From Atherix ibis (taxonomy: Eukaryota > Arthropoda > Insecta > Diptera > Athericidae), in assembly GCA_958298945.1 (NCBI GenBank), contig OY282608.1, positions 58,566,951 through 58,630,950 of the forward strand: 64,000 nt of DNA. The letters run 5' to 3'. Within the stretch, counting starts at the first letter, position 1. Each line of letters starts with the position of its first letter. Shown one piece after another: positions 26,461-40,779 of the stretch. The notes beneath the pieces are model-generated. The model did not search any database, was not told where the DNA came from, and was given only the letters and a program-made list of their open reading frames with translations. The position numbers and the translations under genes were made by a program.

Positions 26461-28285
26461 CCAACTAGCCAACAAACCAATAAACCAACAAACGAACAAA
26501 CGAACAAACCAAGAAACGAACAAACCAACAAACCAACAAACCAACAACCGAACAAACCGACAAACCAACAAGCCAACAAGCCAACAAACCAACAAACCAA
26601 CAAACCAACAAACGAACAAAGAAACAAACCAACAAACCAACAAACCAACAAACCAAGTAACCAACAAACCAACAAACGAACAAACCAACAAACAAACAAA
26701 CCAACAAACGAACACACCAACAAACGAACAAACCAACAAACCAACAAACCAAGAAATCAACAAACCAACAAATCAACAAGCCAACAAACCAACAAACCAG
26801 CAAACCAAAAACCCAACAAACCAACAAACCAAGAATCCAACAAACCAACAAACAAACAAACCAAGTAACCAACAAACCAACAAACCAACAAGCCAACAAA
26901 ACAAAAAACCAATAAACAAACAAGCCAACAAACCGACAAACCAACAAGCCAACAAACCAAGAAACCAACAAACAAACAAACAAACAAACCAACAAACCAA
27001 CAAACTAACAAACCAACAAACGAACCAACCAACAAACAAACAAACCAACAAACCAACAAACCAACAAACCAAGTAACCAACAAACCAACAAACCAACAAA
27101 CCAACAAACAAACAAACAAAGAAACCAAGAAACCAACAAACCAACAAGCCAACAAACCAACTAACCAACAAACCAACAAACCAACAAACCAACAAACCAA
27201 CAAACGAACAAACAAACAAACCAACAAACCAACAAACCAACAAACCAACAAACCAACAAACCAACAAGCCAACAAACCAACAAACCAACAAACCAAGTAA
27301 CCAACAAACCAACAAACCAACAAGCCAACAAACCAACAAACCAACAAACGAATAAACGAACAAACGAACAAACCAACAAACGAACAAACCAACAAACCAA
27401 CAAACCAACAAACGAATAAACCAAAAAACTAACAAGCCAACAAACCAACAAACCAACAAGCCAACAAACCAACACACCAACAAACGAACAAACAAACTAA
27501 CCAACAAACCAACAAACCAACAAACCAACAAACCAACAAACCAACAAGCCAACAAACTAACAAACCAACAAACCAACAAACCTACAAACCAAGAAACCAA
27601 CAAACCAACAAGCCAACTAACCAACAAACCAACAAACCAAGTAACAAACAAACCAACAAACCAACAAACGAAGAAACCAACAAACCAACAAACCAACAAG
27701 CCAACAAACCAACAAACCAACTAGCCAAAAAACGAACAAACGAACAAACCAACAAACCAACAAACCAACAAACCAAAAAAACCAACAAACCAACAAACCA
27801 AAAATCCAACAAACCAACAAACCAAGTAACCAACAAACCAACAAACCAAGAAACCAACAAACCAACAAACCTACAAGCCAACAAGCCAACAAGCCAACAA
27901 ACGAACAAACGAACAAACCAACAAACCAACAAACGAACAAACCAACAAATAAACAAACCCACAAACCAACAAACCAAAAAACCAACAAACGAACAAACAA
28001 ACAAACCAACAAGCCAACAAACCAACACACCAACAAGCCAACAAACCAACAAACCAACAAACGAACAAACAAACAAACCAACAAACCAACAAACCAACAA
28101 ACTAACAAACCAAGAAGCCAACAGACCAACAAACCAACAAGCCAACAAACCAACAAACCAACAAACGAACAGACAAACAAACCAACAAACCAACAAACCA
28201 ACAAACCAACAAACCAACAAACCAACAAACCAACAAACTAACAAACCAACAAGCCAACAAACCAACAAACCAACAAACCAAAAAA
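26461..28285. repeat. HOR block C, 1.8-kb unit, copy 1
   Basis: Starts at CCAACTAGCC followed by AATAAACC and two CGAAC units. Internal markers are an AAGAATCC unit near 26,830, CAAAGAAACC at 27,117, CCTACAAACC at 27,581, CCAACTAGCCAAAAAACG at 27,717 and a seven-A tract near 27,776. The next copy repeats all of these in order, 1825-1829 bp later. Confidence 0.85.
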
Positions 28286-30098
28286 CCAACTAGCCAACAA
28301 ACCAATAAACCAACAAACGAACAAACGAACAAACCAAGAAACGAACAAACCAACAAACCAACAAACCAACAACCGAACAAACCAACAAACCAACAAGCCA
28401 ACAAGCCAACAAACCAACAAACCAACAAACGAACAAAGAAACAAACCAACAAACCAACAAACCAACAAACCAAGTAACCAACAAACCAACAAACGAACAA
28501 ACCAACAAACAAACAAACCAACAAACGAACACACCAACAAACGAACAAACCAACAAACCAACAAACCAACAAACCAAGAAATCAACAAACCAACAAATCA
28601 ACAAGCCAACAAACCAACAAACCAGCAAACCAAAAAACCAACAAACCAACAAACCAAGAATCCAACAAACCAACAAACAAACAAACCAAGTAACCAACAG
28701 ACCAACAAACCAACAAGCCAACAAAACAAAAAAACCAATAAACAAACAAGCCAACAAACCGACAAACCAACAAGCCAACAAACCAACAAACCAACAAACG
28801 AACAAACAAACAAACCAACAAACCAACAAACCAACAAACCAACAAACGAACCAACCAACAAACAAACAAACCAACAAACCAACAAACCAACAAACCAAGT
28901 AACCAACAAACCAACAAACCAACAAACCAACAAACAAACAAACAAAGAAACCAAGAAACCAACAAACCAACAAGCCAACAAACCAACTAACCAACAAACC
29001 AACAAACCAACAAACCAACAAACCAACAAACCAACAAACGAACAAACAAACAAACAAACCAACAAACCAACAAACCAACAAACCAACAAACCAACAAACC
29101 AACAAGCCAACAAACCAACAAACCAACAAACCAAGTAACCAACAAACCAACAAACCAACAGCCAATAAACCAACAAACCAACAAACGAATAAACGAACAA
29201 ACGAACAAACCAACAAACGAACAAACCAACAAACCAACAAACCAACAAACGAATAAACCAAAAAACTAACAAGCCAACAAACCAACAAACCAACAAGCCA
29301 ACAAACCAACACACCAACAAACGAACAAACGAACAAACAAACTAACCAACAAACCAACAAACCAACAAACCAACAAGCCAACAAACTAACAAACCAACAA
29401 ACCAACAAACCTACAAACCAAGAAACCAACAAACCAACAAGCCAACTAACCAACAAACCAACAAACCAAGTAACAAACAAACCAACAAACCAACAAACGA
29501 AGACACCAACAAACCAACAAACCAACAAGCCAACAAACCAACAAACCAACTAGCCAAAAAACGAACAAACGAACAAACCAACAAACCAACAAACCAACAA
29601 ACCAAAAAAACCAACAAACCAACAAACCAAAAATCCAACAAACCAACAAACCAAGTAACCAACAAACCAACAAACCAAGAAACCAACAAACCAACAAACC
29701 TACAAGCCAACAAGCCAACAAGCCAACAAACGAACAAACGAACAAACCAACAAACCAACAAACGAACAAACCAACAAATAAACAAACCCACAAACCAACA
29801 AACCAAAAAACCAACAAACGAACATACAAACAAACCAACAAGCCAACAAACCAACACACCAACAAGCCAACAAACCAACAAACCAACAAACGAACAAACA
29901 AACAAACCAACAAACCAACAAACCAACAAACTAACAAACCAAGAAGCCAACAGACCAACAAACCAACAAGCCAACAAACCAACAAACCAACAAACGAACA
30001 GACAAACAAACCAACAAACCAACAAACCAACAAACCAACAAACCAACTAACTGACAAACCAACAAGCCAACAAACCAACAAACCAACAAACCAAAAAA
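28286..30098. repeat. HOR block C, 1.8-kb unit, copy 2
   Basis: The same markers appear at 28,286, 28,943 (CAAAGAAACC), 29,410 (CCTAC) and 29,546 (CCAACTAG). Differences from copy 1 are few, such as one extra A in an A-run near 28,733, so this is among the better conserved duplications in the window. The unit is 1813 bp. Confidence 0.85.
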
Positions 30099-31400
30099 CC
30101 AACTAGCCAACAAACCAATAAACCAACAAACGAACAAACCAAGAAACGAACAAACCAACAAACCAACAAACCAACAACCGAACAAACCAACAAACCAACA
30201 AGCCAACAAGCCAACAAACCAACAAACCAACAAACGAACAAAGAAACAAACCAACAAACCAACAAACCAACAAACCAAGTAACCAACAAACCAACAAACG
30301 AACAAACCAACAAACAAACAAACCAACAAACGAACACACCAACAAACGAACAAACCAACAAACCAACAAACCAACAAACCAAGAAATCAACAAACCAACA
30401 AATCAACAAGCCAACAAACCAACAAACCAGCAAACCAAAAAACCAACAAACCAACAAACCAAGAATCCAACAAACCAACAAACAAACAAACCAAGTAACC
30501 AACAGACCAACAAACCAACAAGCCAACAAAACAAAAAAACCAATAAACAAACAAGCCAACAAACCGAAAAACCAACAAGCCAACAAACCAACAAACCAAC
30601 AAACGAACAAACAAACAAACCAACAAACCAACAAACCAACAAACCAACAAACGAACCAACCAACAAACAAACAAACCAACAAACCAACAAACCAACAAAC
30701 CAAGTAACCAACAAACCAACAAACCAACAAACCAACAAACAAACAAACAAAGAAACCAAGAAACCAACAAACCAACAAGCCAACAAACCAACTAACCAAC
30801 AAACCAACAAACCAACAAACCAACAAACCAACAAACCAACAAACGAACAAACAAACAAACAAACCAACAAACCAACAAACCAACAAACCAACAAACCAAC
30901 AAACCAACAAGCCAACAAACCAACAAACCAACAAACCAAGTAACCAACAAACCAACAAACCAACAGCCAACAAACCAACAAACCAACAAACGAATAAACG
31001 AACAAACGAACAAACCAACAAACGAACAAACCAACAAACCAACAAACCAACAAACGAATAAACCAAAAAACTAACAAGCCAACAAACCAACAAACCAACA
31101 AGCCAACAAACCAACACACCAACAAACGAACAAACAAACTAACCAACAAACCAACAAACCAACAAACCAACAAGCCAACAAACTAACAAACCAACAAACC
31201 AACAAACCTACAAACCAAGAAACCAACAAACCAACAAGCCAACTAACCAACAAACCAACAAACCAAGTAACAAACAAACCAACAAACCAACAAACGAAGA
31301 AACCAACAAACCAACAAACCAACAAGCCAACAAACCAACAAACCAACTAGCCAAAAAACGAACAAACGAACAAACCAACAAACCAACAAACCAACAAACC
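30099..31400. repeat. HOR block C, 1.8-kb unit, copy 3 (truncated)
   Basis: CCAACTAG at 30,099, CAAAGAAACC at 30,748, CCTAC at 31,207 and CCAACTAG at 31,343 follow the copy-2 order at offsets of about 1797-1813 bp. After the seven-A tract near 31,400 it continues with AAGCCAAC units where the other copies have CCAAAAATCC, so the last part of the unit is missing or replaced. Confidence 0.8.
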
Positions 31401-33640
31401 AAAAAAACCAACAAACCAACAAACCAACAAGCCAACAAACCAACAAACCAAGTAACCAACAAACCAACAAACCAAAAAACCAACAAACCAACAAACCAAC
31501 AAACCAACAAGCCAACAAGCCAACAAACCAACAAGCCAACAAACCAACAAACGAACAAACCAACAAACCAACAAACTAACAAACCAAAAAACCAACAAAC
31601 CATCAAACCAACAAGCCAACAAACCAACAACCCAACAAACCAAGTAACCAACAAACCAACAAACCAACAAACCAAGAAACCAACAAACCAACAAACCTAC
31701 AAGCCAACAAGTCAACAAACCAACAAGCCAACAAACGATCAAACGAACAAACAAACAAACCAAGAAACCAAAAAACGAACAAACCAACAAACTAACAAAC
31801 CAACAAATCAACAAACCAAAAAACCAAAAAACCAACAAACCAACAAACTAACAAACGAACAAGCCAACAAACCAACAAACCAACAAACCAACAAACCAAC
31901 AAACTAACAAACCAACAAACGAACAAACAAACAAACCAACAAACCAACAAACCAACAAGCCAACAAACGAACACACTAACAAACGAACAAACAAACAAAC
32001 CAACAAACCTACAAACCAACAAACCAACAAACCAACAAAGCAACAAGCCAAAAAACCAACAAACTAACAAACCAACAAACCAACAAGCCAACAAGCCAAC
32101 AAACCAACAAACCAACAAACCAACAAACCAACAAACCAACAAACCAACAAACCAATAAACCAACAAACCAACAAACCAACAAACGAACAAACCAACAACC
32201 CAACAACCCAACAAACCAACAAACCGTAAAACCAACAAACCAACAAACCAACAAAACAACAAACCAACAAGCCAACAAACCAAAAAACCAACAAAACAAC
32301 AAACCAACAAACCAACAAACCAACAAACCAACAAACCAACAAACCAACAAACCAACAAACCAATAAACCAACAAGCCAACAAGCCAACAAACCAACAAGC
32401 CAACAAACGAAAAAACGAACAAACGAACAAACCAACAAACCAACAAACCAACAAACCAACAAACGAACAAACCAACAAACCAACAAACCAACAAACCAAC
32501 AAACTAACAAACCAACAAACCAACAAACCAACAAACCAACAAGCCAACAAACCAACAAACCAACAAGCCAACAAACCAACAAACCAACAAACCAAATAAC
32601 CAACAAACCAACAAACCAACAAACCAACAAACCAAGAAACCAATAAACCAACAAGCCAACAAGCCAACAAACCAACAAGCCAACAAACGAAGAAATGAAC
32701 AAACGAACAAACCAAAAAACCAACAAACCAACAAACCAACAAACGAACAAACCGACAAACCAACAAACCAACAAACAAACAAACCAACAAACCAAGAAGC
32801 CAACAAACCAACAAACCAACAAGCCAACAAGCCGACAAACCAACAAACCAACAAACTAACAAACAAACAAACCAACAAACCAACAAACCAACAAACCAAC
32901 AAGCCAACAAACGAACACACTAACAAACGAACACACAAACAAACCAACAAACCCACAAACCAACAAACCAACAAACCAACAAGCTTACAAACCAACAAAC
33001 CAACAAACCAACAAGCCAACAAGCCAACAAACCAACAAACGAACAAACAAACAAATTAACAAACCAACAAACCAACAAACCAACAAACGAACAAACCAAC
33101 AAGCCAACAAACCAACAAACCAACAAGACAACAAGCCAAAAAACCAACAAACTAACAAACCAACAAACCAACAAGCCAACAAGCCAACAAACCAACAAAC
33201 CAACAAACAAACAAACCAATACCCCAACAAACCAACAAACCAACAAACCAACAAGCCAACAAGCCAACAAGCCAACAAACCAACAAACGAACAAACAAAC
33301 AAATTAACAAACCAACAAACCAACAAACCAACAAACGAACAAACCAACAAGCCAACAAACCAACAAACCAACAAGGCAACAAGCCAAAAATCTAACAAAC
33401 TAACAAACCAACAAACCAACAAGCCAACAAGCCAACAAACCAACAAACCAACAAACCAACAAACCAACAAACCAATAAACCAACAAACCAACAAACCAAC
33501 AAACGAACAAACCAACAACCCAACAAACCAACAAACCAACAAACCGTAAAACCAACAAACCAACAAACCAACAAAACAACAAACCAACAAGCCAACAAAC
33601 CAACAAACCAACAAACCAACAAACCAACAAACCAACAAAC
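31400..33640. repeat. Transitional stretch between block C and its later fragments
   Basis: Mixes markers of other blocks. CGATCAAACGAAC near 31,736 is shared with the block A tail and block D. CCGTAAAACC at 32,224 and 33,544 (1320 bp apart) is shared with block E. GAACACACTAAC motifs near 31,971 and 32,929 are also shared with blocks A, D and E. It reads as a patchwork of copied segments with no gene. Confidence 0.6.
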
Positions 33641-34935
33641 CAAGAATCCAACAAACCAACAAACAAACAAACCAAGTAAGCAACAAACCAACAAACCAAC
33701 AAGCCAACAAAACAAAAAACCAATAAACAAACAAGCCAACAAACCGACAAACCAACAAGCCAACAAACCAACAAACCAACAAACGAACAAACAAACAAAC
33801 CAACAAACCAACAAACCAACAAACCAACAAACGAACCAACCATCAAACAAACAAACCAACAAACCAACAAACCAAAAAACCAAGTAACCAACAAACCAAC
33901 AAACCAACAAACCAACAAACAAACAAACAAACAAAGAAACCAAGAAACCAACAAACCAACAAGCCAACAAACCAACTAACCAACAAACCAACAAACCAAC
34001 AAACCAACAAACCAACAAACGAACAAACAAACAAACCAACAAACTAACAAACCAACAAACCAACAAACCAACAAACCAACAAGCCAACAAACCAAAAAAC
34101 CAACAAACCAAGTAACCAACAAACCAACAAACCAACAAACCAACAAGCCAAAAAACCAACAAACCAACAAACGAATAAACGAACAAACGAACAAACCAAC
34201 AAACGAACAAACCAACAAACCAACAAACCAACAAACGAATAAACCAAAAAACTAACAAACCAACAAACCAACAAGCCAACAAACCAACACACCAACAAAC
34301 GAACAAACAAACTAACCAACAAACCAACAAACCAACAAACCAACAAGCCAACAAACTAACGAACCAACAAACCAACAAACCTACAAACCAAGAAACCAAC
34401 AAACCAACAAGCCAACTAACCAACAAACCAACAAGCCAACAAGCCAACAAACAAACAAACCAACAAACCAACAAACAAACAAACAAACAAAGAAACCAAG
34501 AAACCAACAAACCAACAAGCCAACAAACCAACTAACCAACAAACCAACAAACCAACAAACCAACAAACCAACAAACCAACAAACGAACAAACAAACAAAC
34601 CAACAAACTAACAAACCAACAAACCAACAAACCAACAAACCAACAAGCCAACAAACCAACAAACCAACAAACCAAGTAACCAACAAACCAACAAACCAAC
34701 AAGCCAAAAAACCAACAAACCAACAAACGAATAAACGAACAAACGAACAAACCAACAAACGAACAAACCAACAAACCAACAAACCAACAAACGAATAAAC
34801 CAAAAAACTAACAAACCAACAAACCAACAAGCCAACAAACCAACACACCAACAAACGAACAAACAAACTAACCAACAAACCAACAAACCAACAAACCAAC
34901 AAGCCAACAAACTAACGAACCAACAAACCAACAAA
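33640..34935. repeat. Block C fragment with an internal 556-bp duplication
   Basis: Begins with AAGAATCC and CCAAGTAAGC as in the block C copies. CAAAGAAACC at 33,932 and 34,488, and CCTAC at 34,380 and 34,936, are each spaced by exactly 556 bp, showing a tandem duplication of part of the C unit. CAAAGAAACC recurs once more at 36,777. Confidence 0.75.
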
Positions 34936-35133
34936 CCTACAAACCAAGAAACCAACAAACCAACAAGCCAACTAACCAACAAACCAACAAGCCAACAAGC
35001 CAACAAACCAACAAACGAACAAACAAACAAATCAACAAACCAACAAACCAAAAAACCAACAAACGAACAAACCAACAAGCCAACAAACCAACAAACCAAC
35101 AAACCAACAAACCAACAAACCAACAAGCCAACA

Positions 35134-35524
35134 AGTTAACAAGCCAACAAACGAACAAACCACCAAACGAACAAACAAATAAACCAACAAACCAACAAAC
35201 CAACAAACCAACAAACCAACAAGCCAACAAGCCAACAAACCAACAAACCAACAAACCAACAAGCCGACAAGCCAACAAACCAACAAACGAACAAACCAAC
35301 AAATCAACAAACCAACAAACCAACAAACCAACAAACGAACAAACCAACAAGCCAACAAACCAACAAAACAACCAGCCAACAAACCAACAAACCAACAAAC
35401 CAACAAGCCAACAAACCAACAAACCAACAAACCAACAAACCAACAAACCAACAAACCAACAAACCAACAAACCATCAAACCAACAAACCAAAAAACCAAC
35501 AAACCAACAAACCAACAAATGAAC
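35134..35524. repeat. Block D core segment, copy 1 of 4
   Basis: Bounded by AGTTAAC at 35,134 and AAATGAAC at 35,517, 383 bp apart. Inside are a CACCAAACG motif and CCAGCC at 35,372. The same markers with the same 383-bp spacing occur in three other copies. Confidence 0.85.
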
Positions 35525-37406
35525 AAGCCAACAAACCAACAAACCAACAAACCAACAAACCAACAAACCAACAAACCAACAAACCAACAAACCAACAAAC
35601 CAACAAACGAACAAACAAACAAACCAACAAACCAACAAACCAACAAGCCAATAAACGAACAAACCAACATACCAACAAACCAACAAGCCAACAACCCAAC
35701 AAACCAACAAACGAACAAACCAACAAACCAACAAACCAACAAACCAACAAACCAACAAACCAACAAACGAACAAACCACCAAGCCAACAAACCAACAAGC
35801 CAACAAGCCAAATCAAGTAACCAACAAACCAACAAACCAAAATCCAACAAACCAACAAACCAACAAACCAACAAGCCAACAAGCCAACAAACCAACAAGC
35901 CAACAAACCAACAAACGAACAAACCAACAAACCAACAAACTAACAAACCAAAAAACCAACAAACCATCAAACCAACAAGCCAACAAACCAACAACCCAAC
36001 AAACCAAGTAACCAACAAACCAACAAACCAACAAGCCAAAAAACCAACAAACCAACAAACGAATAAACGAACAAACGAACAAACCAACAAACGAACAAAC
36101 CAACAAACCAACAAACCAACAAACGAATAAACCAAAAAACTAACAAACCAACAAACCAACAAGCCAACAAACCAACACACCAACAAACGAACAAACAAAC
36201 TAACCAACAAACCAACAAACCAACAAACCAACAAGCCAACAAACTAACGAACCAACAAACCAACAAACCTACAAACCAAGAAACCAACAAACCAACAAGC
36301 CAACAACCCAACAAACCAACAAACGAACAAACCAACAAACCAACAAACCAACAAACCAACAAACCAACAAACCAACAAACGAACAAACCACCAAGCCAAC
36401 AAACCAACAAGCCAACAAGCCAAATCAAGTAACCAACAAACCAACAAACCAAAAAACCAACAAACCAACAAACCAACAAACCAACAAACCAACAAGCCAA
36501 CAAGCCAACAAACCAACAAGCCAACAAACCAACAAACGACCAAACCAACAAACCAACAAACTAACAAACCAAAAAACCAACAAACCATCAAACCAACAAG
36601 CCAACAAACCAACAACCCAACAAACCAAGTAACCAACAAACCAACAAACCAACAAACCAAGAAACCAACAAACCAACAAACCTACAAGCCAACAAGTCAA
36701 CAAACCAACAAGCCAACAAACGATCAAACGAACAAGCCAACAAACCAACAAACCAACAAACCAACAAACAAACAAACAAAGAAACCAAGAAACCAACAAA
36801 CCAACAAGCCAACAAACCAACTAACCAACAAACCAACAAACCAACAAACCAACAAACCAACAAACGAACAAACAAACAAACCAACAAACTAACAAACCAA
36901 CAAACCAACAAACCAACAAACCAACAAGCCAACAAACCAACAAACCAACAAACCAAGTAACCAACAAACCAACAAACCAACAAGCCAAAAAACCAACAAA
37001 CCAACAAACGAATAAACGAACAAACGAACAAACCAACAAACGAACAAACCAACAAACCAACAAACCAACAAACGAATAAACCAAAAAACTAACAAACCAA
37101 CAAACCAACAAGCCAACAAACCAACACACCAACAAACGAACAAACAAACTAACCAATTAACCAACAAACCAACAAACCAACAAGCCAACAAACTAACGAA
37201 CCAACAAACCAACAAACCTACAAACCAAGAAACCAACAAACCAACAAGCCAACTAACCAACAAGCCAACAAGCCAACAAACCAACAAACGAACAAACAAA
37301 CAAATCAACAAACCAACAAACCAAAAAACCAACAAACGAACAAACCAACAAGCCAACAAACCAACAAACCAACAAACCAACAAACCAACAAACCAACAAG
37401 CCAACA

Positions 37407-37797
37407 AGTTAACAAGCCAACAAACGAACAAACCACCAAACGAACAAACAAATAAACCAACAAACCAACAAACCAACAAACCAACAAACCAACAAGCCAA
37501 CAAGCCAACAAACCAACAAACCAACAAACCAACAAGCCAACAAGCCAACAAACCAACAAACGAACAAACCAACAAATCAACAAACCAACAAACCAACAAA
37601 CCAACAAACGAACAAACCAACAAGCCAACAAACCAACAAACCAACCAGCCAACAAACCAACAAACCAACAAACCAACAAGCCAACAAACCAACAAACCAA
37701 CAAACCAACAAACCAACAAACCAACAAACCAACAAACCAACAAACCAACAAACCAACAAACCAAAAAACCAACAAACCAACAACCCAACAAATGAAC
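37407..37797. repeat. Block D core segment, copy 2 of 4
   Basis: AGTTAAC at 37,407, CCAGCC at 37,645 and AAATGAAC at 37,790. Offsets to copy 1 are 2273 bp for all three markers, so there is no net length change inside the segment. Confidence 0.85.
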
Positions 37798-37950
37798 AAG
37801 CCAACAAACCAACAAACCAACAAACCAACAAACCAACAAACCAACAAACCAACAAACCAACAAACCAACAAACCAACAAACCAACAAACCAACAAACCAA
37901 CAAACGAACAAACAAACAAACCAACAAACCAACAAACCAACAAGCCAACA

Positions 37951-38341
37951 AGTTAACAAGCCAACAAACGAACAAACCACCAAACGAACAAACAAATAAA
38001 CCAACAAACCAACAAACCAACAAACCAACAAACCAACAAGCCAACAAGCCAACAAACCAACAAACCAACAAACCAACAAGCCAACAAGCCAACAAACCAA
38101 CAAACGAACAAACCAACAAATCAACAAACCAACAAACCAACAAACCAACAAACGAACAAACCAACAAGCCAACAAACCAACAAACCAACCAGCCAACAAA
38201 CCAACAAACCAACAAACCAACAAGCCAACAAACCAACAAACCAACAAACCAACAAACCAACAAACCAACAAACCAACATACCAACAAACCAACAAACCAA
38301 CAAACCAAAAAACCAACAAACCAACAACCCAACAAATGAAC
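37951..38341. repeat. Block D core segment, copy 3 of 4 (tandem with copy 2)
   Basis: AGTTAAC at 37,951, CCAGCC at 38,189 and AAATGAAC at 38,334 are each exactly 544 bp (68 octamers) after copy 2. Between the two cores lies a run of almost perfect octamers. Confidence 0.85.
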
Positions 38342-38415
38342 AAGCCAACAAACCAACAAACCAACAAACCAACAAACGAACAAACCACCAAGCCAACAAA
38401 CCAACAAGCCAACAA

Positions 38416-39365
38416 GCCAAATCAAGTAACCAACAAACCAACAAACCAAAAAACCAACAAACCAACAAACCAACAAACCAACAAGCCAACAAGCCAACAA
38501 ACCAACAAGCCAACAAACCAACAAACGAACAAACCAACAAACCAACACACTAACAAACCAAAAAACCAACAAACCATCAAACCAACAAGCCAACAAACCA
38601 ACAACCCAACAAACCAAGTAACCAACAAACCAACAAACCAACAAACCAAGAAACCAACAAACCAACAAACCTACAAGCCAACAAGTCAACAAACCAACAA
38701 GCCAACAAACGATCAAACGAACAAACAAACAAACCAACAAACCAAAAAACGAACAAACCAACAAACCAACAAACCAACAAATCAACAAACCAAAAAACCA
38801 ACAAACCAACAAACTAACAAACGAACAAGCCAACAAACCAACAAACCAACAAACCAACAAACCAACAAACTAACAAACCAACAAACGAACAAACAAACAA
38901 ACCAACAAACCAACAAACCAACAAGCCAACAAACGAACACACTAACAAACGAACACACAAACAAACCAACAAACCTACAAACCAACAAACCAACAAACCA
39001 ACAAGCTAACAAACCAACAAACCAACAAACCAACAAACCAACAAGCCAACAAACGAAAAACAAACAAATTAACAAACCAACAAACCAACAAACGAAAAAA
39101 CCAACAAGCCAACAAACCAACAAACCAACAAGGCAACAAGCCAAAAAACCAACAAACTCACAAACCAACAAACCAACAAGCCAACAAGCCAACAAACCAA
39201 CAAACCAACAAACCAACAAACCAACAAACCAATAAACCAACAAACCAACAAACCAACAAACGAACAAACCAACAACCCAACAAACCAACAAACCAACAAA
39301 CCGTAAAACCAACAAACCAACAAACCAACAAAACAACAAACCAACAAGCCAACAAACCAAGAAGC
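38416..39365. repeat. Block D second segment, copy 1 of 3
   Basis: Begins at GCCAAATCAAG (38,416). CGATCAAACG follows at 38,710 (294 bp on), then CGAAAAACAAAC at 39,054 and CCGTAAAACC at 39,301. It pairs with the next copy at offset 2364 bp, rising to 2372 bp (one octamer) at the last marker. A related start also occurs at 35,807 and at 36,419. Confidence 0.8.
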
Positions 39366-40090
39366 CAACAAACCAACAAACCAACAAGCCAACAAGCCGA
39401 CAAACCAATAAACCAACAAACTAACAAACAAACAAACCAACAAACCAACAAACCAACAAGCCAACAAACGAACACACTAACAAACGAACACACTAACAAA
39501 CCAACAAACCCACAAACCAACAAACCAACAAACCAACAAGCTAACAAACCAACAAACCAACAAACCAACAAGCCAACAAGCCAACAAACCAACAAACGAA
39601 CAAACAAACAAATTAACAAACCAACAAACCAACAAACCAACAAACGAACAAACCAACAAGCCAACAAACCAACAAACCAACAAACCAACAAGGCAACAAA
39701 CGAACACACTAACAAACGAACACACAAACAAACCAACAAACCCACAAACCAACAAACCAACAAACCAACAAGCTAACAAACCAACAAACCAACAAACCAA
39801 CAAACCAACACACCAACAAACGAACAAACAAATTAACCAACAAACCAACAAACCAACAAACCAACAAGCCAACAAACTAACGAACCAACAAACCAACAAA
39901 CCTACAAACCAAGAAACCAACAAACCAACAAGCCAACTAACCAACAAACCAACAAGCCAACAAGCCAACAAACCAACAAACGAACAAACAAACAAATCAA
40001 CAAACCAACAAACCAAAAAACCAACAAACGAACAAACCAACAAGCCAACAAACCAACAAACCAACAAACCAACAAACCAACAAGCCAACA

Positions 40091-40481
40091 AGTTAACAAG
40101 CCAACAAACGAACAAACCACCAAACGAACAAACAAATAAACCAACAAACCAACAAACCAACAAACCAACAAACCAACAAGCCAACAAGCCAACAAACCAA
40201 CAAACCAACAAACCAACAAGCCAACAAGCCAACAAACCAACAAACGAACAAACCAACAAATCAACAAACCAACAAACCAACAAACCAACAAACGAACAAA
40301 CCAACAAGCCAACAAACCAACAAACCAACCAGCCAACAAACCAACAAACCAACAAACCAACAAGCCAACAAACCAACAAACCAACAAACCAACAAACCAA
40401 CAAACCAACAAACCAACAAACCAACAAACCAACAAACCAACAAACCAAAAAACCAACAAACCAACAAACCAACAAATGAAC
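40091..40481. repeat. Block D core segment, copy 4 of 4
   Basis: AGTTAAC at 40,091, CCAGCC at 40,329 and AAATGAAC at 40,474 are each exactly 2140 bp after copy 3. The internal spacing is 383 bp again. Confidence 0.85.
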
Positions 40482-40779
40482 AAGCCAACAAACCAACAAA
40501 CCAACAAACCAACAAACCAACAAACCAACAAACCAACAAACCAACAAACCAACAAACCAACAAACCAACAAACCAACAAACGAACAAACAAACAAACCAA
40601 CAAACCAACAAACCAACAAGCCAATAAACGAACAAACCAACATACCAACAAACCAACAAGCCAACAACCCAACAAACCAACAAACGAACAAACCAACAAA
40701 CCAACAAACCAACAAACCAACAAACCAACAAACCAACAAACGAACAAACCACCAAGCCAACAAACCAACAAGCCAACAA

